DNA of 64,000 nucleotides, taken from Bacteroidales bacterium (GTDB taxonomy: Bacteria > Bacteroidota > Bacteroidia > Bacteroidales > UBA932). A program made the position numbers and the translations under genes. Shown here piece after piece: positions 52,007 through 60,351 of this stretch. The notes beneath the pieces were generated by a model. That model did not search any database. It saw only the letters and a list, made by a program, of their open reading frames with translations, and was not told the origin of the DNA. The stretch spans positions 117,584 to 181,583 of the forward strand of contig JAGCJX010000015.1 of assembly GCA_017647795.1 (NCBI GenBank), given 5' to 3'. The stretch's first letter is position 1; every line of letters begins with the position of its first letter.

Positions 52007-55000
52007 TGAGTATTTACAAAACCGCGATTAACAAGCCGGTAACGACGATCCTGGTCTTCGTTGCGGTGGCCATCCTGGGGTTGTTCTCCCTGGCCCAACT
52101 GCCGATCGACCAATTCCCGGAGATGGAACCTCCGTACGTTACCGTGATGACGACCTATCCGGGCGCCAACGCGTCTGAGATTGAGACGAACGTCACCAAA
52201 ATGATTGAAAATACCTTGAGTTCTGTGGACGGACTCAAAGAAATGACCTCCAACTCCCGCGACAACATGTCCATGGTCGCCTTGGAAATGGAGTGGGGGC
52301 AAAACTTGGATGAAGTCATCAACGACATCCGCTCGTTCCTCGACATGGTTCGGGACAACTTGCCGGATGGTTGCTCCAACCCGCTCATCTTCAAGTTCAG
52401 TTCCAGCTCCATGCCGATTGCTCAGTATGCCATTACTGCCGGCGAAAGCTACCCTGGGTTGGACAAGATCCTCAACGACGACGTGATTCCCCAATTGAAC
52501 ATGGTGGACGGTATCGGTAACATTTCGTTGTCCGGTAGCCCCGAACGTTACGTTTACGTTGAATTGGACCAAGCCAAACTGGATGCCTTCGGATTGAGCG
52601 TGGAACAAGTGTCCAATGCAGTAGCGGCCAACAACCTCAACCTTTCATCCGGTACCATCAAAATCAACAAGGAACAGTATTCCATGCAAGTACGCAGCGA
52701 ATACCTCGAAAGTGATGAAATCAACGACATCGTCATTTCAGCCACTCCGACCGGCAAGAAAGTCTTTGTCAGAGACGTTGCCATCATCCGAGACACCTTG
52801 AAGGACCTTTCCTTGGACGAAAAGATCAACAGCCAGGAAGGTGTCCGCATGATGATCACCAAACAAACCGGCGGTAACACCGTTAAGATTTGTAAAGAAT
52901 TGACTGAGGAATTGGCAAAGATTGAAAAACGCTTGCCTTCCGATATCAATTTCGAAGTCATCTACGATTCTTCCGACGAAATCAAGAACTCCATCGACTC
53001 CTTGAAAGAGTCCATCTTCTACGCATTGTTGTTCGTGGTCCTGGTGGTGCTCCTGTTCCTGGGCCGCTGGCGGGCAACCTTCATCATCGGCATCACGATT
53101 CCGATTGCTTTGATTGTTGCTTTCGTGTACTTGTTCTTGACCGGTAGTTCCATCAACATCATCTCCCTCTGTTCGTTGACCGTCGCCATCGGTATGGTTG
53201 TGGACGACGCGATTGTGGTCTTGGAAAACATCACCAAACACATTGAACGTGGTTCCAACCCGCGCGAAGCGTCCATCTATGCAACCAACGAGGTTTGGGT
53301 ATCCGTAATCGCCACCACTTTGGTAATTGTCGTGGTATTCGTTCCCTTGACCATGTTGAAAGGTATGGCCGGTATCATGTTCAAAGAATTGGGATGGATT
53401 GTCACCATCGTAGTATGTACCTCAACAGTCTGCGCGATTACCTTGACCCCGATGCTCTGCTCGAAATTGTTGAAGGCTCAAAAAGTGGAAATCGACGAAC
53501 ACGGTCACTTGGTCAACGTCCAAGAGCGCGTGGGCTGGTACGACAAATACATTGTGGGCTTCCTCAACAAAGTGGACAACTGGTATGCAAAAATTCTGCG
53601 TATATGCTTGCGTAACAAGAAGACCACCTTGTTCGTATCCATGGTGCTGTTCGTACTTTCGTTGCTCCCGATGATCATGGGCAAGATCGGTACAGACTTC
53701 ATGCAACAAACCGACAACGGCCGTTTGAGTGTCAACGTCGAACTGCAACGCGGTACCCGTATCGAAGAAACTTTGAAGACAGCCCGTTACCTGGAAGAAC
53801 GTATCCGCACCCTGGTGCCGGAAGTACGCATGCTCTCCACCTCTGCCGGTAGCAACGATGATGCCGGTGTCGGAGCCATGTTCTCTTCTACGACAAACAA
53901 CAAGATTTCCATGACCGTGGTTTGTACCAAGAAAGGCCAACGCGAACGCACCATCTTTGAGATTGCGGAAGTGATCCGTCAAGAATTGGCTACCTACCCG
54001 GAAGTTATCAACTTCCAATGTAATGCGTCGAGTGGCTTTGGTGGTGGTGCTTCCACCGTTGACATCGAAATCTACGGACACAACTTTGACCAAACGAACA
54101 TTGTGGCTCAAGAAGTCAGCCAAATGGTCCGTTCAAAGATCAAAGGTGCCCGTGACATCAAGATCAGCCGTGACGAAGACCGCGCCGAACTCAAACTCAC
54201 CATTGACAAAGAGAAAGCTGCTTTGCACGGTTTGACCTCAGCAACCATTTCCACCTACGTCCGTAACCGGATCAACGGTTCTGTTGCAGGTTACTTGAAA
54301 GAAGACGGTGATGAATACGACATCGTGGTTCGTCTGATCGAAGAAAACCGCAACTCCATCACCGACATCGAGGACATGACCATTCCTTCTCCGATGGGCG
54401 GTCTGATCAAATTGACCGAAGTGGCTCAAGTGGAAGAATACTGGGCTCCCCCGACCATCGAACGGAAATCCCGTCAACGTGTCTTGACCGTCAAAGTAAC
54501 CCCCTACGAAGTATCCTTGGGTGAAATGGCCCAACAAATTGAAGCAGAATTGGCCCAAATCGGTTTCCCGACAGGGGTTACCTACCGCATCTCGGGTAAC
54601 TACGAAGACCAACAAGAAACCTTCGGCAACATGGGTCTGCTCCTGGCTTTGATCGTGTTGTTGGTATACGTTGTGATGGCTTCCCAATTCGAATCCTTCT
54701 CCAAACCGGCCATCATCATGATGTCCGTACCCTTCGCCTTGTCCGGTACGATTTTGGCCTTGTGGATCACCGGTACTTCACTCGATATGATCGGTGCCCT
54801 TGGTTTGGTGATGCTCGTGGGTATTGTGGTGAAAAACGGTATCGTCTTGGTGGACTACATCAACTTGATGCGCGACCGGGGCTATGAACTGAGCGAAGCA
54901 ATTGCCCTCTCCGGTGCATCCCGTCTGCGCCCGGTATTGATGACAGCCTTCACCACCGTCCTCGGTATGGTACCGATGGCATTGAGTCAAGGGGAAGGTT

Positions 55001-55197
55001 CTGAAATGTGGCAACCCCTCGGTATCGTCGTAATCGGCGGTCTGTTGGTTTCCACCATCGTAACCTTGATCATTGTTCCGATCTTCTACGCCATCATGTC
55101 CCGCCACGGCGAACGCGACAAAGAAGCGCAAAACCGCAAGGCATTCATCTTTATGCAATTGGCTGCAGACGATGCAGAAGCTAATAACCAACAATAA
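52006..55197 (+). CDS. RND multidrug efflux permease (HAE-1 type)
   Basis: Inner-membrane proton-driven pump of 1063 residues. N-terminal helix followed by LPIDQFPEMEPPYVTVMTTYPGAN (about 30-53). TM4 has GMVVDDAIVVLEN with the paired Asp of the HAE group (not the HME metal type), and TM10 has VGIVVKNGIVLVDY with the conserved Lys. So drug-like substrates or lipids are more likely than heavy metals. The pump overlaps the MFP stop by one base, and a small PII-like gene follows 12 bases after it. Confidence 0.95.
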   Translation: MSIYKTAINKPVTTILVFVAVAILGLFSLAQLPIDQFPEMEPPYVTVMTTYPGANASEIETNVTKMIENTLSSVDGLKEMTSNSRDNMSMVALEMEWGQNLDEVINDIRSFLDMVRDNLPDGCSNPLIFKFSSSSMPIAQYAITAGESYPGLDKILNDDVIPQLNMVDGIGNISLSGSPERYVYVELDQAKLDAFGLSVEQVSNAVAANNLNLSSGTIKINKEQYSMQVRSEYLESDEINDIVISATPTGKKVFVRDVAIIRDTLKDLSLDEKINSQEGVRMMITKQTGGNTVKICKELTEELAKIEKRLPSDINFEVIYDSSDEIKNSIDSLKESIFYALLFVVLVVLLFLGRWRATFIIGITIPIALIVAFVYLFLTGSSINIISLCSLTVAIGMVVDDAIVVLENITKHIERGSNPREASIYATNEVWVSVIATTLVIVVVFVPLTMLKGMAGIMFKELGWIVTIVVCTSTVCAITLTPMLCSKLLKAQKVEIDEHGHLVNVQERVGWYDKYIVGFLNKVDNWYAKILRICLRNKKTTLFVSMVLFVLSLLPMIMGKIGTDFMQQTDNGRLSVNVELQRGTRIEETLKTARYLEERIRTLVPEVRMLSTSAGSNDDAGVGAMFSSTTNNKISMTVVCTKKGQRERTIFEIAEVIRQELATYPEVINFQCNASSGFGGGASTVDIEIYGHNFDQTNIVAQEVSQMVRSKIKGARDIKISRDEDRAELKLTIDKEKAALHGLTSATISTYVRNRINGSVAGYLKEDGDEYDIVVRLIEENRNSITDIEDMTIPSPMGGLIKLTEVAQVEEYWAPPTIERKSRQRVLTVKVTPYEVSLGEMAQQIEAELAQIGFPTGVTYRISGNYEDQQETFGNMGLLLALIVLLVYVVMASQFESFSKPAIIMMSVPFALSGTILALWITGTSLDMIGALGLVMLVGIVVKNGIVLVDYINLMRDRGYELSEAIALSGASRLRPVLMTAFTTVLGMVPMALSQGEGSEMWQPLGIVVIGGLLVSTIVTLIIVPIFYAIMSRHGERDKEAQNRKAFIFMQLAADDAEANNQQ

Positions 55198-55209
55198 CCT
55201 ACGTCAACC

Positions 55210-55503
55210 ATGAAAGCTGTATTTATTGTATTTAACCAAGCCAATACGGAACGTGTTGAATATTTGTTGGACCAACTGAGCATCCGTGGATTCACCTTCT
55301 TCGAAGACGTCCAAGGTCGCGGTACCAACGGGGGCGAACCCCGTCGTGGTACCCACACTTGGCCGGAAATGAACTCTGCGGTCATCACCGTGGTCCAAGA
55401 CGATCAGGTACACGACTTGCTCCAAACCATCAAGAAGTTGGACAACCGTAACAAAGAAGTCGGTGTTCGCGCTTTTGTTTGGAATATCGAGCAAACCGTG
55501 TAA
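55210..55503 (+). CDS. Small PII-like protein linked to the efflux pump
   Basis: Protein of 97 residues in the size and pattern range of the PII/GlnB-like superfamily: beta strand MKAVFIVFNQANTERVEYLLDQLSIRGFTFFEDVQGRG (residues 1-38), a loop with GGEPRRGTHTWPEMNS in place of the T-loop, then VITVVQDDQVHDLLQTIKKLD and VRAFVWNIEQ. It lacks the PII T-loop tyrosine signature. Small PII-like proteins next to transporters are known as a group; function here is inference. The gene's TAA is part of the sdaA promoter box. Confidence 0.65.
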   Translation: MKAVFIVFNQANTERVEYLLDQLSIRGFTFFEDVQGRGTNGGEPRRGTHTWPEMNSAVITVVQDDQVHDLLQTIKKLDNRNKEVGVRAFVWNIEQTV

Positions 55504-55508
55504 CTTTG
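55478..55508 (+). promoter_or_regulatory. sdaA promoter, predicted leaderless
   Basis: TTTG at 55478-55481, exactly 19 bases, then TAACTTTG at 55501-55508, then 4 bases to the sdaA ATG. Both boxes are perfect, so transcription should start on or beside the start codon. Confidence 0.75.
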
Positions 55509-55512
55509 ATGC

Positions 55513-56730
55513 ATGGAAAGTATCAAAACGATTTACAAAATAGGACGAGGCCCATCCAGTAGCCATACCATGGGTCCTCAAAAAGCTGCGAAGATGTTTC
55601 GGGACAACTATCCCGAAGCATCTTCGTTTGTTGTTACGCTGTACGGAAGCCTGGCAGCCACCGGCAAAGGCCACATGACTGATATCGCTTTGATGGATGT
55701 ACTGACAGACGGCTATTCCGAAAACAAGGACCGGGTCACCATCCTCTGGGAACCCGAAACCTTCTTGCCGGAACACCCGAACGGCATGCGTTTCCAGGCC
55801 TACGACGAGAACAGAAATCTGATGGGCGAGCAAACCATCTTCAGCGTCGGTGGCGGAGACATCAGCCTCACCGGCAAACGGGAAAAAGCCGAGGACTTGT
55901 ACCGAGAATCCACCATGGAAGAAATCATGGCCTACTGCAAAAACCACGGTTACTCCTTCTGGGAATATGTGTATGCACACGAAGACAGCGACCTGGAAGA
56001 CTACCTAGCGGAAGTCTGGCGTGTGATGCAAGAAGCGGTTCTACGGGGTCTGGACAACGAGGGCGTGCTGCCCGGCGGACTAAAAGTCATCCGCAGGGCT
56101 TCTGCCTACTACCAACACTCCCGCAGCTACCACGGATCCATGCAACGCCGCGGATTCAAATTTGCCTACGCCCTGGCCGTTGCTGAAGAAAATGCCAGTG
56201 GCGGCATGATTGTCACGGCCCCCACTTGTGGGTCCTGCGGTGTGCTCCCCGGCACGCTTTACCACCTGAAACAAAGCTATGACTTCTCCGACAAGAAGAT
56301 CTTCAAGGCCCTGGCTACTGCCGGATTGATTGGCACCCTGATCAAAACCAACGCATCCATTTCCGGAGCGGAGGTTGGTTGCCAGGGGGAAATCGGTACG
56401 GCCTGCTCCATGGCCTCTGCCGGAGCGACTCAACTCTTCGGGGGATCCATTGCCCAAATTGAGTACGCTGCCTCCATCGCAATGGAACACTTCCTGGGGC
56501 TGACCTGTGACCCGATCTGTGGTCTGGTGCAGGTTCCTTGTATCGAACGCAATGCCTTTGCCGTTGCCCGATCTGTGGATGCAACCCAATACGCCCTGAT
56601 GTCGGACGGCACGCACATTGTATCCTTTGACACCGTAGTGGAAGCCATGAAGCAGACTGGCCACGACCTTCCGTCCCTGTACAAAGAAACGGCGGCCGGC
56701 GGGTTGGCAGTTTTGCTAGGTAAAAAATAA
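55513..56730 (+). CDS. sdaA: L-serine ammonia-lyase, iron-sulfur type
   Basis: Enzyme of 405 residues converting L-serine to pyruvate and ammonia with a 4Fe-4S cluster. Both domains are in one chain: N-terminal beta domain (KTIYKIGRGPSSSHTMGPQKAA, GSLAATGKGHMTD) and C-terminal alpha domain with ENASGGMIVTAPTCGSCGVLPG, SGAEVGCQGEIGTACSMASAGA and GLTCDPICGLVQVPCIERNA carrying cluster cysteines. Like aspA and kbl in this window it serves amino-acid breakdown. It has its own strong promoter ending 4 bases before the ATG. Confidence 0.95.
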   Translation: MESIKTIYKIGRGPSSSHTMGPQKAAKMFRDNYPEASSFVVTLYGSLAATGKGHMTDIALMDVLTDGYSENKDRVTILWEPETFLPEHPNGMRFQAYDENRNLMGEQTIFSVGGGDISLTGKREKAEDLYRESTMEEIMAYCKNHGYSFWEYVYAHEDSDLEDYLAEVWRVMQEAVLRGLDNEGVLPGGLKVIRRASAYYQHSRSYHGSMQRRGFKFAYALAVAEENASGGMIVTAPTCGSCGVLPGTLYHLKQSYDFSDKKIFKALATAGLIGTLIKTNASISGAEVGCQGEIGTACSMASAGATQLFGGSIAQIEYAASIAMEHFLGLTCDPICGLVQVPCIERNAFAVARSVDATQYALMSDGTHIVSFDTVVEAMKQTGHDLPSLYKETAAGGLAVLLGKK

Positions 56731-56769
56731 TGTGTAACTTCGCTTTTTGAACAAACGATAGAAACGACG

Positions 56770-57234
56770 ATGAAAAAACTACTGCTTTTGGCTTTTGTTT
56801 CCTTGCTTTTCGTAAGCACCGAAGCCTTCTCTCAAATCCGTTTGGGAGCCAAAGCTGGCTTGATCAGCAGTGAACGTTCCTATACTGAGTACCAAGGTGG
56901 TGTGGCCCTCCAAGTCGGTCTCCCGCTCATTGGTCTGAAAGTTCAACCGGAGCTCCTGTACAGCTATAGCCCGAACATTGGCTTCCTGCAGGTCCCCGTA
57001 CATGTCCAATGGGGTCTGGATCTCATCTTTCTTCGCCCTTACTTGTCTGTCAGCCCTTTTGCGAACATCCTGCTTCACCACAATTATGTTGGCGGATCTC
57101 CGACGAAGTTCGGTTATGGCGTTGGACTAGGGGGAGGTCTTGATATCTGGCGTCTGCAACTTCAGGTCCAATACAACCTCTCCGAAGACAAGCTCCTGCG
57201 AGGAACCCAAGTCTCTGTGGCCTACTTCTTTTAA
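56770..57234 (+). CDS. PorT-like outer membrane barrel protein (short)
   Basis: Protein of 154 residues with a signal peptide (to AFSQ, about residue 21) and alternating beta-strand text such as IRLGAKAGLIS, LKVQPELLYSYSP, VPVHVQWGLDLIFLRPYLSVSP and a final strand ending VAYFF with C-terminal aromatics. It fits the outer membrane beta-barrel (PorT-like) family. It is clearly related to the 217-residue gene at 57611: compare PVHVQWG/PVALQWG and GGLDIWRLQL/FGLDVWKLQL. It may have lost a strand pair relative to that paralogue. Thioredoxin lies between them. Confidence 0.8.
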   Translation: MKKLLLLAFVSLLFVSTEAFSQIRLGAKAGLISSERSYTEYQGGVALQVGLPLIGLKVQPELLYSYSPNIGFLQVPVHVQWGLDLIFLRPYLSVSPFANILLHHNYVGGSPTKFGYGVGLGGGLDIWRLQLQVQYNLSEDKLLRGTQVSVAYFF

Positions 57235-57266
57235 CCCGAAATACAAACTTTAAAATATCAAGCATT

Positions 57267-57578
57267 ATGACAAACATTACTGACACAAATTTCGAAGAAT
57301 TGGTATTGAAATCCGATGTACCTGTCTTGTTGGACTTCTGGGCTCCCTGGTGCGGTCCCTGCAAAATGTTGACTCCCATCGTAGAAGAGTTGGCTGCTGA
57401 ATTTGAAGGCAAATGGATGATCGCCAAATGCAACGTTGACGATGCAAGCCAAGTTCCGATGAAATACGGTATCCGCAACATCCCCACCTTGTTGTTCTTC
57501 AAAAACGGTGAAATGGTTGAAAAATTGGTAGGTAGCACCACCAAGGCAGCCATCATTGCCAAAATGGAATCTTTGTAA
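57267..57578 (+). CDS. trxA: Thioredoxin
   Basis: Thioredoxin of 103 residues with active site WAPWCGPCKMLTPIVEELA (about residues 27-45) and the cis-proline in IRNIPTLLFFKNGE. No signal peptide, so cytoplasmic. It reduces ribonucleotide reductase and other disulfides. Oddly it sits between two paralogous exported barrel genes. Confidence 0.96.
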   Translation: MTNITDTNFEELVLKSDVPVLLDFWAPWCGPCKMLTPIVEELAAEFEGKWMIAKCNVDDASQVPMKYGIRNIPTLLFFKNGEMVEKLVGSTTKAAIIAKMESL

Positions 57579-57610
57579 TTGATTAACGTCTTAATTAGGA
57601 GGAACCAACC

Positions 57611-58264
57611 ATGAGAAGATTCATTGTTACTGCTGCCTTGTTGCTTGGTCTGACGGCAATCACCGCTGAGGCACAAATCAAATTTGGTATTAAAGGTGCT
57701 TTTACCTACACCTCTCTCAACCTGAAAGAAGCCACATGGAATGATATGGTTGACAGCAAAACCGGTTACAATTTCGGAGCAGCTTTGAACATTGATCTTC
57801 CTCTCGGTTTTGCCATCCAACCAGAAATTGCCTACATCCAAACCGGATCCCAACTGGAATTTGATGTTCCCATCCTCGGCAAACAAACCGTTGATTTGAA
57901 CGTGGGCAGTTTGGAAATTCCGGTAGCACTCCAATGGGGTATTACCTTGGGCCCCGTCCGCCCCTTTGTACAATGTGTTCCCTACTTGACCATTCCCTTG
58001 GCGCACACCATGAAAGTGAACTCCGAAACCTTGAAGTTGGAAAACAACGACGATCTTTGGAGCAAAGTTAACGGTGGTGTTGGCGTCGGCTTCGGTTTGG
58101 ACGTATGGAAATTGCAACTCTCTTGCCGTTACAAATGGGATTTGGGTAACATTGTTCAATTCGATGGACAAAGTGCTGGCGACATCGCTGGAGAAGCGAT
58201 TAGTGCCATGAAAGAAGAATCCAAAATGAGCGGAGTCGAAGTATCATTGGCTCTTTTCTTCTAA
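57611..58264 (+). CDS. PorT-like outer membrane barrel protein
   Basis: Protein of 217 residues with signal peptide (to about AEAQ, residue 22) and barrel strands: IKFGIKGAFTYTSL, FAIQPEIAYIQTG, LEIPVALQWGITLGPVRPFVQCVPY, GVGVGFGLDVWKLQLSCRYKW and final VEVSLALFF. Paralogue of the gene at 56770. A strong Shine-Dalgarno AGGAGG stands 8 bases before the ATG. A terminator follows 24 bases after the stop. Confidence 0.85.
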   Translation: MRRFIVTAALLLGLTAITAEAQIKFGIKGAFTYTSLNLKEATWNDMVDSKTGYNFGAALNIDLPLGFAIQPEIAYIQTGSQLEFDVPILGKQTVDLNVGSLEIPVALQWGITLGPVRPFVQCVPYLTIPLAHTMKVNSETLKLENNDDLWSKVNGGVGVGFGLDVWKLQLSCRYKWDLGNIVQFDGQSAGDIAGEAISAMKEESKMSGVEVSLALFF

Positions 58265-58287
58265 TTTTAGACTGAACAAAAAACAAC

Positions 58288-58336
58288 AGAGGGTGTACTG
58301 ATACGCACAGTAGAAGTCACCCTCTATTCTTTTTCA
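58288..58336 (+). terminator. Intrinsic terminator
   Basis: AGAGGGTG (58288-58295) pairs with CACCCTCT (58318-58325), with an inner ACTG/CAGT stem, then ATTCTTTTT. It closes the barrel-thioredoxin-barrel unit before the polyprenyl synthase. Confidence 0.8.
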
Positions 58337-58338
58337 CT

Positions 58339-59370
58339 ATGAAATCTCCCGTCGAATCCATTTTGAATTTGCTGGACAAGGACTGGCAAGCGTACCGCGA
58401 GGTCTTCTTCTCTGTGCTATCCACAGAGAACCGGCTCCTGAATCAAATCAATGCTTACCTGGGGCAAAATGGGGGTAAACAAATCCGCCCCATGCTGTCG
58501 TTGTTGACCGCCCGCGCCATCCTGGCCGGAAGCGATCATCCCATCGATTTCAACCGCGCCCTGGGCTGCGCTGCCGTAGCCGAACTGATTCATACTGCCA
58601 CCTTGCTTCACGACGACGTCGCGGATGACAGCGATGTGCGTCGGGGGAAACCGACCGTCAAAGCCAAATTTTCCGCAGCGGCCTCCGTCCTCGTCGGAGA
58701 TTTCTGGTTGTCCCGTGGATTGAAAATCCTCATCGACAATCGTTGCGACTATGCCGTCCTCCAAAGCTTTGCCCTGGCCCTGGACCAACTCTCCAGCGGA
58801 GAAATGTTGCAAATGGAATGTGCAGACGACCTGAGAACTACAGAATCAGACTATTACCAAATCATCTCCTGCAAGACCTCCAGCCTCTTTGTGGCAACCC
58901 TCAGAAGTACCGCCATCGAGATGGGAGCATCACCGGAAGTCTGTGAAAGCATCTGCGAATTTGCTGAGCAACTCGGCCTATCCTTCCAGATTCGGGACGA
59001 CATTTTTGACTACAGCCCTCAATTGGAAACCGGAAAAGCAGGCGGTAGCGACATCCTGGAACGCAAAATCACCTTACCCCTCCTGGGTGCCTTCCACAAA
59101 GCAGATGAGACCCCCGAAGGACAACAGGAAAAAGCAGCCCTGCTGGCCGCTATCGAACAAATTGACCCGACAGAAAACAAACCGGAGTACGAAGCCATCC
59201 AACAACAGACACAGGCCTTTGTTCTTCGATACGACGGAATCGCTTACGCCGATCAGGCCCTGAATGTATGCATTCAGAAGGCTAAAAAAGCATTGGATGT
59301 ACTGGTAGATTCGCCGTACAAAACGGCCCTCTTGAACTTAACGGACTACATGTGCGTCCGAACCCGCTAA
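58339..59370 (+). CDS. Polyprenyl diphosphate synthase (long-chain)
   Basis: Trans-prenyltransferase of 343 residues. First Asp-rich motif LLHDDVADDSDVRRG (about 92-106) and second FQIRDDIFDYS (about 215-225). Small residues (Ala, Thr) stand a few positions before the first motif, where bulky ones would stop chain growth early, so a long-chain product such as the menaquinone side chain is likely. Near the N-terminus GGKQIRPMLSLLTARA is the allylic substrate region. The last 33 bases overlap aroC on the other strand. Confidence 0.9.
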   Translation: MKSPVESILNLLDKDWQAYREVFFSVLSTENRLLNQINAYLGQNGGKQIRPMLSLLTARAILAGSDHPIDFNRALGCAAVAELIHTATLLHDDVADDSDVRRGKPTVKAKFSAAASVLVGDFWLSRGLKILIDNRCDYAVLQSFALALDQLSSGEMLQMECADDLRTTESDYYQIISCKTSSLFVATLRSTAIEMGASPEVCESICEFAEQLGLSFQIRDDIFDYSPQLETGKAGGSDILERKITLPLLGAFHKADETPEGQQEKAALLAAIEQIDPTENKPEYEAIQQQTQAFVLRYDGIAYADQALNVCIQKAKKALDVLVDSPYKTALLNLTDYMCVRTR

Positions 59371-60351
59371 CAAACAATCCAGCAACACCAAGGCAGCAAC
59401 GCTTTCTACCACAACCGGTGTTCGCAAAGCGAAACACACATCGTGACGGCCTTGGATTGCCAAACCGACCACAGCCTGGGATGCTTCATCCCAGGTTTTT
59501 TGTTCCTTGGCAATGCTGCTTGTTGGCTTGAAAGCCACTCGAAAAACCACGGGGTTGCCGTTCGTCAATCCTCCGTTGATTCCGCCGGCTCCATTCTTAG
59601 CGGTACGACCACCCGGCCCTGTATAAGGATCGTTGTGTTCAGAACCTCGCATTCGAGCCGCCTGAAAACCATCTCCAAACTCAATACCCCGAACCCCAGG
59701 AATTGAGAAAATGCCGTGGGCCAAGAGCGACTCCACCGAATCAAAGAACGGCTCACCCAGGCCAACCGGAACCCCCTCACACGAACACTCCACCACAGCC
59801 CCCAAAGAGTCTCCCTCACACCGGCAGGTTTCCAACAATGTCTCGACCGCAGGTGCAGACTCGTCCTGTACCGGAAGACCTCCCAATTCCACCACCTTGG
59901 CACCAATGGAAAGGGATGCCGGCAACATTTTCTGGGCAACGACTCCAGCAGCGACAAGCGCCAAGGTCATTCGACCGGAAAAAACCCCTCCTCCAGCAGT
60001 CTCTTGATAGCCCTGGTACCGAACCCCGGCAACCCAATCGGCATGACCCGGACGAGGCACCTGCTTCAGACCATCGTAATCGCGGGAACGCTGGTTCCTG
60101 TTTTCAAAAATCACCGTCAACGGGGCACCGGTCGTATAGCCATTGGCCACTCCCGACAAGAATACAGGCACATCCGCCTCTACCCGCGGAGTCGTTCCCA
60201 AACGCCCCCCACGACGACGGGCCAAAGCCGCTTCAAAATCCTCCGGCGACAACGGAATGCCCGCCTTCGGAGCATCCATCACAACACCGATACAAGGTCC
60301 ATGCGACGCACCGAAACAAGTAATGCGAAAATAGCGTCCAAACTGATTCAT
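59338..60351 (-). CDS. aroC: Chorismate synthase
   Basis: FMN-dependent enzyme of 337 residues making chorismate from EPSP. FRITCFGASHGPCIGVVMDAPKAGIPL (about 8-34), the RRRGGRLGTTPRVEADV segment, RPGHADWVAGVRY and GGAGGINGGLTNGNPV-like text are diagnostic. Its ATG shares one base with the aroDA stop (TAATG), so it is translationally coupled. Third gene of the shikimate operon. Confidence 0.96.
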   Translation of the reverse strand: MNQFGRYFRITCFGASHGPCIGVVMDAPKAGIPLSPEDFEAALARRRGGRLGTTPRVEADVPVFLSGVANGYTTGAPLTVIFENRNQRSRDYDGLKQVPRPGHADWVAGVRYQGYQETAGGGVFSGRMTLALVAAGVVAQKMLPASLSIGAKVVELGGLPVQDESAPAVETLLETCRCEGDSLGAVVECSCEGVPVGLGEPFFDSVESLLAHGIFSIPGVRGIEFGDGFQAARMRGSEHNDPYTGPGGRTAKNGAGGINGGLTNGNPVVFRVAFKPTSSIAKEQKTWDEASQAVVGLAIQGRHDVCFALRTPVVVESVAALVLLDCLLAGSDAHVVR

